A stretch of DNA of 39,486 bases. Source: Xylophilus sp. ASV27 (lineage in GTDB: Bacteria; Pseudomonadota; Gammaproteobacteria; Burkholderiales; Burkholderiaceae_C). A program made the position numbers and the translations under genes. Below are positions 33,370 to 39,486 of the stretch, in pieces. Where the stretch lies: NCBI RefSeq assembly GCF_016428875.1, contig NZ_JAELTO010000033.1, forward strand, positions 1 to 39,486, written 5' to 3'. Position 1 is the first letter of the stretch. Each line of letters begins with the position of its first letter. The notes under the pieces were generated by a model, which was given only the letters and a program-made list of their open reading frames with translations, had not been told where the DNA came from and ran no database searches.

Positions 33370-33461
33370 CAAGAGCAATTTCCGGCCGTGGCCCTGTGCA
33401 GTGGCACCAGACAGGGGCGGGCTGCGCGGGCGCACGGTGAACGCTTCTACTCTCAGTAGAA
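33370..33461 (-). promoter_or_regulatory. Conserved promoter/operator blocks upstream of the binding-protein unit
   Basis: Block I (33370-33391) on the minus strand reads CCACGGCCGGAAATTGCTCT then TG. Block II contains TTCTAC-TCTCA-GTAGAA (33445-33461), a 17-bp inverted repeat that looks like a regulator site; the corresponding site before the Rieske gene keeps only one good half. The blocks lie 130-220 bp upstream of ATG 33239. The rest of 33240-33497 shows no gene. Confidence 0.7.
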
Positions 33462-33497
33462 ACCATGCAGCTTTCGTGCCAGGAGTGGCGCCAGGGT

Positions 33498-33555
33498 GCT
33501 ATTAAATATATAGCTAAAAGCCCAGGTATTACCTGGGCTTCGGGCGCTTTTTGCC
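33498..33555. repeat. Family A repeat, copy A7
   Basis: Small stem GCTAT (33498-33502) / ATAGC (33510-33514), then AGCCCAGG (33519-33526) / CCTGGGCT (33532-33539) around TATTA, then TCGGGCGCTTTTTG. It follows the arfB stop on the minus strand; in that sense the big stem is followed by TTTTAGC and an A/T tail, so it may end the purine operon transcript. Confidence 0.87.
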
Positions 33556-33566
33556 TGAAAAATGCC

Positions 33567-33983
33567 CTATTCGCCGTCGGGACGGCCGCGCAACGCCTTG
33601 GTTTCCGACCTGCGCGCCTTGGCTTCCACGCGGCGGCGCACCGAGGCGCGCGTGGGCTTGGTGGGCTTGCGCGCGGTCTGCACCTGCGCGGCCTGGTCGA
33701 CCAGCGCCTGCAAACGCTCCAGGGCGTCGGCGCGGTTGAGTTCCTGCGTGCGGTGGCGCTGCGCCTTGATGACGACCACGCCGGCGGCGGTGATGCGCCG
33801 GTCGGGCAGGGCGCGCAGGCGCTGCTTCAGCTCGTCCGGCATGGACGAGGCGGCCACGTCGAAGCGCAGGTGGATGGCGCTGGAGACCTTGTTGACGTTC
33901 TGCCCGCCCGCGCCCTGGGCCCGTATCGCCGTGACCTCGATCTCGTCCTCGGGGATGGCCCAGGCGGGCGGGGCGGGCGCCAT
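33567..33983 (-). CDS. arfB: Alternative ribosome-rescue factor ArfB (peptidyl-tRNA hydrolase)
   Basis: A 138-residue release-factor-like protein. It has the catalytic GGQ at 26-28 in AIRAQGAGGQNVNKVSSAIH and the long basic C-terminal tail (KPTKPTRASVRRRVEAKARR) that enters the empty mRNA channel of stalled ribosomes. It frees peptides from ribosomes stuck at mRNA ends. It starts 13 nt after the M20 hydrolase stop, so it is transcribed as the tail of the allantoin operon, though its role is unrelated. Confidence 0.93.
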   Translation of the reverse strand: MAPAPPAWAIPEDEIEVTAIRAQGAGGQNVNKVSSAIHLRFDVAASSMPDELKQRLRALPDRRITAAGVVVIKAQRHRTQELNRADALERLQALVDQAAQVQTARKPTKPTRASVRRRVEAKARRSETKALRGRPDGE

Positions 33984-33996
33984 GCTCAGCGCCGCG

Positions 33997-35244
33997 TCAT
34001 GCCAGCAGATCGCGCAGCGTGCGGGCGACGACCTTGGTGGCGCGGCGCAGGTCTTCGAGCAGCAGGCGCTCGTCGGCGCGCTTGGCGTGCGACTCCAGCA
34101 CGCTGCGCGGGCCGGCGCCGTAGATCACGCCGGGCACGCCGGCCTCGCCGTACAGGCGCACGTCGGTGTAGAGCGGCGTGCCCATGGCCGGGATCGGCTG
34201 GCCGAAGAGCGCCGCGCCGTGCTTCTGGATCGCCTCCACCAGCGGCCGGTTGCCCGGCAGCGGACGCATCGAGCGGGCCAGCAGCATGCGGCGGATGTCC
34301 ACGCCGATGCCGGGCACGCCGGCCGCCGCATCGGCGATCACCTGGCGGATCGTGGCCTCGACCTCGGCCGGGTTCTCCTCGGGGATCATGCGGCGGTCGA
34401 GCTTGAACACGACCTTGCCGGGCACCACGTTGGTGTTGGTGCCGCCTTCGATGCGGCCCACGTTCAGGTAGGGGTGGCGGATGCCGGCGACCTGCGACAT
34501 CACCTGCTTGTAGAGCGTGTTCTGGGCATACAGCGCATTCAGGATCGCGACCGCGCCCTGCAGCGCATCGACGCCGCTGTCGGGGATGGCGGCATGGGCC
34601 ATCTTGCCGTGCACCGTCACCTCCATCTGCAGGCAGCCGTTGTGCGCGGTCACCACCTCGTAGGAGAAGCCGGCGGCGATCAGCAGGTCGGGCTTCGTCA
34701 GGCCCTGCCGCAGCAGCCAGCCCGGGCCCAGCTCGCCGCCGAATTCCTCGTCGTAGGTGAAGTGCAGCTCGACGCCGCCCTTGAGCGGCGCGCCCAGGGA
34801 TTCGAGCGCGCGCACGGCAAAGGTGAAGCTCGCGAAGTCGCTCTTGCTGACGGCGGCGGCGCGACCGTAGAGGCGGCCGTCCTCGATCTGCGCGCCGTAG
34901 GGGTCGCGCGTCCAGCCTTCGCCGGGCGGCACCACGTCGCCGTGGGCGTTCAGGGCCACGGTGCGGCCCTCGCCGTAGCGGCGGCGCACGATCAGGTTGG
35001 TGATCGACTCCATGCCGTAGGCGCGCACCTCGGCTTCGGGCACCGGATGCCGCTCGGCCTCGAAGCCAAAGCCCTGCAGCAGCGCGGCGGTGCGCTCGGC
35101 ATGCGGCGCGTTGTTGCCCGGCGGTGTGTCGGTGGGCACGCGCACCAGTTCCTGCAGAAAGCGCACTTCCTCGTCGAAGTGGGCGTCGATCCAGGCGTCC
35201 AGGCGCTCGTAGTCGGTGGTGGTGGCGGCGGCGGTGGTGGTCAT
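33997..35244 (-). CDS. M20-family metallohydrolase (ArgE/DapE-like deacylase)
   Basis: A 415-residue two-zinc amidohydrolase. The metal sites are LNAHGDVVPPGEGW (His, Asp) and FTYDEEFGGELGPG (the catalytic Glu-Glu pair); a dimerisation domain follows with VHGKMAHAAIPDSGVDALQG and GGTNTNVVPGKVVFKLDRRM. Start ATG 35244. It begins 4 nt after the uraD-allantoate hydrolase stop, which places it inside the purine operon. A role on a ureido or N-carbamoyl intermediate is plausible; acetylornithine-type deacylation is the alternative. Confidence 0.85.
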   Translation of the reverse strand: MTTTAAATTTDYERLDAWIDAHFDEEVRFLQELVRVPTDTPPGNNAPHAERTAALLQGFGFEAERHPVPEAEVRAYGMESITNLIVRRRYGEGRTVALNAHGDVVPPGEGWTRDPYGAQIEDGRLYGRAAAVSKSDFASFTFAVRALESLGAPLKGGVELHFTYDEEFGGELGPGWLLRQGLTKPDLLIAAGFSYEVVTAHNGCLQMEVTVHGKMAHAAIPDSGVDALQGAVAILNALYAQNTLYKQVMSQVAGIRHPYLNVGRIEGGTNTNVVPGKVVFKLDRRMIPEENPAEVEATIRQVIADAAAGVPGIGVDIRRMLLARSMRPLPGNRPLVEAIQKHGAALFGQPIPAMGTPLYTDVRLYGEAGVPGVIYGAGPRSVLESHAKRADERLLLEDLRRATKVVARTLRDLLA

Positions 35245-35248
35245 GGGG

Positions 35249-37036
35249 TCAGGTCGGGGTGTCGGCGGCCAGTTGGGCCAGCAGGTTCTGGAAGGCATGG
35301 ACGGCCAGGTCCATGTCGGCGCTGGTGCTGCTCTCCAGCGGGTTGTGGCTGATGCCGGAGTTCTCGCCGCGCACGAACAGCATGGCCTGCGGCATGCGCT
35401 GGTGCAGCTTCATCGCGTCGTGGCCGGCGCCGCTGGGCATGCGGTAGAGCGGCAGGCCGAGCGCGGCCACGGCCTGCTCCCAGCGCTGCTGCCAGGCCGG
35501 CGCGCTGGGCGCGGCGGCGGCGCGCTCGGTCTGCTCCAGCGTGTGGTGCACGCCGCGGCGCGCGCAGATCTCGGCCAGGGCCGCGCGCACGTCGGCCTCC
35601 AGCGCATCGCGCTGCGGGTCGTTCGGGGCGCGCATGTCCAGCGTGAAGCGGCAGCGCCCGGGCACCACGTTGATCGAGCCGTTGGGCACCTGCAGGATGC
35701 CGATGGTGCCGACCGAGTCGCCGTCGCGCGCGGCGCGCTGCTCCAGGTACAGCGCCAGCTCGGCCACGGCGGCGGCGGCGTCGCGGCGCCGCGCCATGGG
35801 CGTGGTGCCGGCGTGGCTGGCGGTGCCGATCACCTCGCACACGTAGCGCACGCTGCCATTGATCGAGGTGACGATGCCCAGCGGCAGGTCCAGCTCGTTG
35901 AGCACCGGGCCCTGCTCGATGTGCACTTCCACGAAGCCCAGGTAGCGCGCCGGGTCGCGCCGCAGTGCGGCGATCGCCTCCAGCGTGGCGGGCAGGCCCG
36001 CGGCCCGCATGGCGTCGCGCATGCTGATGCCCTCGGCGTCCAACTGGTCCAGCCATGCCGGCTTGAAGTCGCCGATGAGCGCGCCCGAGCCGAGGAAGGT
36101 GGCCTTGTAGCGCTGGCCTTCTTCTTCCGCGAAGCCGACCACTTCGATGGCGAAGGGCAGGCGCCGGCCTTGCCGGTGCAGCTCCTGCACGCAGGCCATG
36201 GGCACGTAGATGCCGAGCCGGCCGTCGTACCTGCCGCCGTTGCGCACCGTGTCGTAGTGCGAGCCGGTGAGCAGCGCGCGGGCGGACAGGTCGCTGCCGT
36301 GGTAGCGGCCGACCACGTTGCCGACCGCGTCGATGCCGACCTCGTCGAAGCCGCAGTCGCGCATCTGCTGCGCGATGTGCCGGGCGCAGGCCTGGTGCGC
36401 CGCGGTCAGGTAGGTGACGGTGAGCTGGCCCTGCTCGGCAAAGCCGGGGTCGCTGTACTGCGCCAGCGACTCATGCCAGTCCCACACCCGGTCGCCGAGC
36501 AGCGGCGCCACGCCGAACTTGTCGCCCAGGCGGATCTCGGCGATGCGGTGGATGTTGCGCAGCGCCTCGGCGCGCTCGAAGTCCGGGTGGTTCTGCAGCC
36601 GGCGCGCGAAGGTCTCGATGATCTGCTGCTTGCCCAGGCCGGTGCCGCGCGGCCCGCGCACCGCCAGGATGAAGGGGAAGCCGAAGCGCGCGTTGTAGTC
36701 GGCGTTGAGCTGCTGGATGCGCGCGAACTCCTCCGGCGTGCAGTGGGTGAGGCCGGCCTTGCTCTGCTCGTGCGCCGACTCCGCCGTGAGCGTCCGCGCC
36801 ACCATGGCCTTGCCGGCCAGCTCCGGGTGGGCGCGGATCAGGCCCAGTTGCGCCTCGGCCGGCGCGGCGGCCACGGTGCGCGCCAGCGCATGCTTGAGGT
36901 GCGCGAGCGAGGCAAAGGGCGCGGCGGAGGCCACCGTCTGCTCGACGATCCAGGGCGAGTGCTCGTAGAGGCCGTCGAGCAGGCGCGCCGCCTCGGCCGG
37001 CGTGGCGGCGTTGAGTTGGTCCAGGGTCAGGGTCAT
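35249..37036 (-). CDS. Bifunctional OHCU decarboxylase (UraD) - allantoate amidohydrolase fusion
   Basis: A 595-residue fusion. Residues ~1-165 are UraD: LDQLNAATPAEAARLLDGLY, then IRAHPELAGKAMVARTLT with catalytic His70, then FGFPFILAVRG. It decarboxylates 2-oxo-4-hydroxy-4-carboxy-5-ureidoimidazoline to S-allantoin. Residues ~180-590 are an M20/hydantoinase-carbamoylase-type enzyme: TGSHYDTVRNGGRYDGRLGI, EVVGFAEEEGQRYKATFLGS, VEVHIEQGPVLNELDLPLGI and MPSGAGHDAMKLHQRMPQAM, matching allantoate amidohydrolase (AllC). The two steps are not adjacent: allantoinase, encoded by the gene just upstream and overlapping by ATGA, acts between them. That suggests channelling around PuuE. Confidence 0.92.
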   Translation of the reverse strand: MTLTLDQLNAATPAEAARLLDGLYEHSPWIVEQTVASAAPFASLAHLKHALARTVAAAPAEAQLGLIRAHPELAGKAMVARTLTAESAHEQSKAGLTHCTPEEFARIQQLNADYNARFGFPFILAVRGPRGTGLGKQQIIETFARRLQNHPDFERAEALRNIHRIAEIRLGDKFGVAPLLGDRVWDWHESLAQYSDPGFAEQGQLTVTYLTAAHQACARHIAQQMRDCGFDEVGIDAVGNVVGRYHGSDLSARALLTGSHYDTVRNGGRYDGRLGIYVPMACVQELHRQGRRLPFAIEVVGFAEEEGQRYKATFLGSGALIGDFKPAWLDQLDAEGISMRDAMRAAGLPATLEAIAALRRDPARYLGFVEVHIEQGPVLNELDLPLGIVTSINGSVRYVCEVIGTASHAGTTPMARRRDAAAAVAELALYLEQRAARDGDSVGTIGILQVPNGSINVVPGRCRFTLDMRAPNDPQRDALEADVRAALAEICARRGVHHTLEQTERAAAAPSAPAWQQRWEQAVAALGLPLYRMPSGAGHDAMKLHQRMPQAMLFVRGENSGISHNPLESSTSADMDLAVHAFQNLLAQLAADTPT

Positions 37037-37983
37037 GGTCGGACGCTTTCGCTATAGGGGTGGGCGGCCTGCCAGTGCCGCGCGATGTCGATGCGGCGGC
37101 ACACCCACACGCGCTCATGCCGCGCGATGTGGTCGAGGAACTTCTGCAGCGCCACGATGCGCCCGGGGCGGCCGAGCAGGCGGCAGTGCATGCCCACGCT
37201 CAGCATCTTGGGCGACTCGGCGCCTTCGGCATAGAGCGCGTCGAAGCTGTCGCGCAGGTAGGTGAAGAAATCCTCGCCCTGGCTGAAGCCCTGCGGCAGC
37301 GAAAAGCGCATGTCGTTGGTGTCCAGCGTGTAGGGCACGACCAGGCGCGGCACGGTGGTGCCGTCGCTCTTCTGCACCTTCATCCAGAAGGGCAGATCGT
37401 CGCCGTAGTAGTCGCTGTCGTAGAGCGTGCTGCCCTCGTCGGCCACCAGGCGGCGGGTGCGCGGGCTGTCGCGGCCGGTGTACCAGCCGAGCGGGCGGGT
37501 GCCGGTCATCTGCTCGATCGTGTCCAGGCCCAGCCGCAGGTGCTCGCGCTCGGTGGCCTCGTCCACGCCCTGGTAGTGGATCCAGCGCCAGCCGTGGCAG
37601 GCGATCTCGTGGCCCAGTTCGACGAAGGCCTGCGTCAGCTCGGGGTGCCGCTGCAGCGCCATGCCCACGCCGAACACGGTCAGCGGCAGGCCGCGCTTCT
37701 CGAACTCGCGCAGGATGCGCCAGACGCCCACGCGCGAGCCGTACTCGTAGATGCCCTCCATGCTCAGGTGCCGCTCCGGGTAGCTGGCCGGGTTGAACAT
37801 CTCCGACAGGAACTGCTCGGAACCCGCGTCGCCATGCAGCGTGGCGTTCTCGCCGCCTTCCTCGTAGTTGAGGACGAACTGCACCGCGATGCGCGCCCGG
37901 CCGGGCCACTGCGCCTGCGGCGGGTTGCGGCCGTAGCCCACCAGGTCGCGCGGGTAGGGAAGGGTGGTGTCGTAAACGGTCAT
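37033..37983 (-). CDS. puuE: Allantoinase PuuE (polysaccharide-deacetylase fold)
   Basis: A 316-residue metal-independent-type allantoinase that opens allantoin to allantoate. Family stretches are YPRDLVGYGRNPPQAQWPGR, VQFVLNYEEGGENATLHGD, IYEYGSRVGVWRILREFEKR, GHEIACHGWRWIHYQGVDEA and GWYTGRDSPRTRRLVADEG. Start is ATG 37983, 19 nt after the GntR gene. The stop overlaps the start of the fusion gene (ATGA), giving coupled translation. Confidence 0.94.
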   Translation of the reverse strand: MTVYDTTLPYPRDLVGYGRNPPQAQWPGRARIAVQFVLNYEEGGENATLHGDAGSEQFLSEMFNPASYPERHLSMEGIYEYGSRVGVWRILREFEKRGLPLTVFGVGMALQRHPELTQAFVELGHEIACHGWRWIHYQGVDEATEREHLRLGLDTIEQMTGTRPLGWYTGRDSPRTRRLVADEGSTLYDSDYYGDDLPFWMKVQKSDGTTVPRLVVPYTLDTNDMRFSLPQGFSQGEDFFTYLRDSFDALYAEGAESPKMLSVGMHCRLLGRPGRIVALQKFLDHIARHERVWVCRRIDIARHWQAAHPYSESVRP

Positions 37984-38002
37984 CTTGAAAGTGCCCGGGG
38001 GG

Positions 38003-38668
38003 TCAGGCCAGTGCCTTTGCCAGGTCGTTGCTGGGGAGCTTGCGGTCGAACACCAGGCTTTGCTCCACGTGCCGCAGGTGCTCGTCCATGAGCTGCACCG
38101 CGCGCTCCTCGTCGCGCGCGGCCAGCGCCTTGACGATCTCGGCATGCTCGGCATAGGAGTGCGCGGCGGCGCTGGAGGACTGGTACATCAGCGTGATCAG
38201 TGCGCAGCGCGAGATCAGGTCGCCCAGCAACTGGGCCAGCACCTGGTTGCCCATCAGCTCGGCCATGCGCACGTGGAAGTCGCCCAGCAGCTCGGTGCGG
38301 CCAGAGACGTCCTCGCGCTCCACCGCGGCCTTCTCCAGCGCCACGTGGGCGCGCAGCGCCTTGAGCCGCGCGGGCGTGGCGCTGCGCGCGAACTCGCGCG
38401 CCATGCCCGACTCGATCATGCGGCGCACGGCGAACACCTGGCGCGCCTCGTCGGCCGAGGGCGCGGCCACGAAGGCGCCGCGCGCGGGCTCCAGCGTGAC
38501 CAGCCGGTTCTGCGACAACTGGAACAGCGCCTGCCGCACGAGAGTGCGCGAGACGCCGAAGTGGTCGGCCAGCTTCTGCTCCGCCAGCTTGGTGCCCGGG
38601 TGCAGCCGGTGCTCGACGATGGCGCGCGTCAGGGCCTCGACGATGCTGTTGGTGGAAGATGTCTCCAT
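38003..38668 (-). CDS. GntR-family (FCD) regulator of the purine operon
   Basis: A 221-residue regulator. The winged helix is HPGTKLAEQKLADHFGVSRT then LVRQALFQLSQNRLV; the FCD domain has VFAVRRMIESGMAREFA, LLGDFHVRMAELMGNQVLAQ and EHAEIVKALAARDEERAVQL, with the Asp/His positions of the metal site. It is the first gene of the puuE operon and divergent from uraH, with a perfect palindrome in between, so it probably controls both and itself. A purine breakdown product such as allantoin or allantoate is the expected effector. Confidence 0.9.
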   Translation of the reverse strand: METSSTNSIVEALTRAIVEHRLHPGTKLAEQKLADHFGVSRTLVRQALFQLSQNRLVTLEPARGAFVAAPSADEARQVFAVRRMIESGMAREFARSATPARLKALRAHVALEKAAVEREDVSGRTELLGDFHVRMAELMGNQVLAQLLGDLISRCALITLMYQSSSAAAHSYAEHAEIVKALAARDEERAVQLMDEHLRHVEQSLVFDRKLPSNDLAKALA

Positions 38669-38693
38669 GGCGAAATGATAGTGCTTGCCACAG

Positions 38694-38709
38694 AAAGTGT
38701 ATACACTTT
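38694..38709. promoter_or_regulatory. Palindromic GntR operator between the regulator gene and uraH
   Basis: AAAGTGTATACACTTT is a perfect 16-bp palindrome of the GTxTAxAC type bound by FCD-subclass GntR proteins. It lies 25 bp upstream of the GntR start and 52 bp upstream of uraH, the right place to repress both directions. Confidence 0.82.
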
Positions 38710-38761
38710 TGGTTCACCAAATTGCGCTGCGGCGCTTTCCACCCTTTTCCAAGGAACCGCC

Positions 38762-39112
38762 ATGGGCCTCAGCACCCACGTACTCGACACCATGCACGGC
38801 TGCCCCGCGGCCGGCATGGCGGTTGCGCTCTACACCACCGCGGGCGACAGCGCCACGCTGGTCAAGCGCCTGACGCTCAACCAGGACGGCCGCACCGACG
38901 GCCCGCTCTACGGCGACGGCGAACTGCGCGCCGGCACCTACCGGCTGGAATTCGACGTGGCGGGCTACTTCGCCGCGCGCGGCGTGGCCCTGCCGCAGCC
39001 CAATTTCCTGGGCCAGGTCAGGCTCGACTTCGGCGTGGCCGACACGCGGCAGCACTACCATGTGCCGCTTCTGGTCAGCCCGTGGAGCTATTCGACCTAC
39101 AGAGGCAGCTAG
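38762..39112 (+). CDS. uraH: 5-hydroxyisourate hydrolase (transthyretin-like)
   Basis: A 116-residue HIU hydrolase, converting 5-hydroxyisourate to OHCU, the substrate of the UraD part encoded nearby. It opens MGLSTHVLDTMHGCPAAGM (catalytic His at 6), has RTDGPLYGDGELRAGTYRLE, QHYHVPLLVSPWSYSTY and the C-terminal signature YRGS. Cytoplasmic, with no signal peptide. ATG 38762 follows AAGGAACCGCC. The TAG overlaps the opposite gene's TAG at CTAG 39109-39112. Confidence 0.96.
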   Translation: MGLSTHVLDTMHGCPAAGMAVALYTTAGDSATLVKRLTLNQDGRTDGPLYGDGELRAGTYRLEFDVAGYFAARGVALPQPNFLGQVRLDFGVADTRQHYHVPLLVSPWSYSTYRGS

Positions 39113-39467
39113 TCCTGGCCCTCGGTCAGGGTGTGGAGCTGGAATCTCCCGCTCTTGTCCCACAGCCAGGTGTCGGTATAGACCACCTTGCCCAGGCGCA
39201 GCGGCACCGGAAAGGGCGATGCCTGGCGCACGGTGCGCTCGATCTCGGCCACCACCTCGGGCGCGTGGCGCGGGGCGCGCATCCAGTCCAGGCGCGTGAC
39301 GCGGCCGCGGGCGTCGAGGAAGACCTGCAGGGTGCCGACCGCATAGAGCATGGGCGGCAGCCGGCCCTTGTAGATGCGCTCGGCGTTGAGCGCGTAGAGG
39401 TGCGCGGCGCCGTCCTTGCGGTAGGCGAGCGGCGTGGTGGCGAGGGAGGCGGGCGCGGGCGCTGGCG
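39109..39467 (-). CDS. TonB C-terminal-like (energy transducer) protein, truncated by the contig end
   Basis: The C-terminal ~118 residues of a protein whose start is beyond the window. After a Pro-Ala run (PAPAPASL) come LAYRKDGAAHLYALNAERIY, LPPMLYAVGTLQVFLDARGR, VTRLDWMRAPRHAPEVVAEI and VPLRLGKVVYTDTWLWDKSG. A Pro-rich lead plus a G-x-[LV]-x-V-x-L-D-x-x-G-R-V strand suggests a TonB/TolA-like C-terminal domain, frequent in small Burkholderiales proteins. The call is moderate. Bases 39468-39486 are not part of the gene. Confidence 0.62.
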
Positions 39468-39486
39468 CTGTCTCTTATACACATCT
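39468..39486. other. Nextera/Tn5 mosaic-end adapter (library artefact)
   Basis: The final 19 bases are CTGTCTCTTATACACATCT, exactly the reverse complement of the Tn5 mosaic end used in tagmentation libraries. They are residual adapter, not genome. Translating across them creates the spurious N-termini MCIRDS and MYKRQ. Confidence 0.97.

Noticed and set aside
30740-33391. Sigma-54 (-24/-12) promoters in block I (GGC..GG..ATTGCT)
   Set aside because: The GG and GC are nine bases apart in both copies, one fewer than the ten sigma-54 promoters require. No sigma-54 activator gene is in the window.
3214-33555. CRISPR-like interpretation of the recurring ~60-bp repeats
   Set aside because: Copies are kilobases apart, diverged and in both orientations, with no spacers or cas genes.
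1-39467. tRNA, rRNA, insertion sequence, integrase or prophage genes
   Set aside because: I scanned for cloverleaf ends, transposase motifs and attachment-site repeats and saw none that convinced me; no search program was available.
39351-39486. Short proteins beginning MCIRDS and MYKRQ at the right edge
   Set aside because: Their N-termini are translations of the Nextera adapter.

Overview
This high-GC window looks like a contig end from a betaproteobacterium of the order Burkholderiales, most likely family Comamonadaceae. The grounds are the protein style, a Bug-family (tripartite tricarboxylate) binding protein, flhDC, and seven copies of a short element built on AAGCCCAGG-N5-CCTGGGCTT that I associate from memory with Comamonadaceae intergenic regions. 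The last 19 bases (39468-39486) are the Tn5/Nextera mosaic end, so genuine sequence stops at 39467.

Layout. 1-4239 (+): end of etfA, a branched-chain-type ABC binding protein, a ~600-residue acyl-CoA dehydrogenase and a nitronate monooxygenase. 4310-6734 (+): an acyltransferase-3 membrane protein and a Bcr/CflA exporter. 6795-7250 (-): a cupin gene broken by an amber codon, divergent from a radical SAM (SplB-like) gene with an almost ideal LexA box. 8471-11901 (-): GntR regulator, DUF1932 dehydrogenase, Bug binding protein and RraA-type aldolase, probably one catabolic unit. 11963-12886 (-): flhDC without flagellar neighbours. 13158-16382 (-): sulfurtransferase, EamA transporter and Rieske oxygenase. 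16591-19776 (+): xseB-ispA-dxs. 19947-23775: an intact TRAP binding protein (+) facing its permeases dctQ-dctM plus a small membrane protein (-). 23928-24439: remnants of a second dctP (-) and a cupin regulator (+). 24595-26930 (+): a TctD/TctE-like two-component pair. 26952-28580 (-): opgD. 28725-29006 (+): a DUF427 protein.

29080-39112 is a purine-degradation island. A GntR gene (-) and uraH (+) diverge around a perfect 16-bp palindrome. The (-) operon runs GntR, puuE, a uraD-allantoate hydrolase fusion, an M20 hydrolase and arfB. Beyond it are two (-) units: binding protein/2OG-Fe oxygenase/VOC protein, and Rieske oxygenase/deaminase. They share two conserved upstream sequence blocks, which suggests co-regulation and a joint, uncharacterised pathway feeding purine breakdown.

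Two repeat families mark the window. Family A (seven copies of ~60 bp) supplies stop codons to neighbouring genes, and one copy lies in frame inside the histidine kinase between the two DHp helices. Family B (three copies of ~100 bp) always starts at, or within about ten bases of, a stop codon, in the same orientation relative to the gene.
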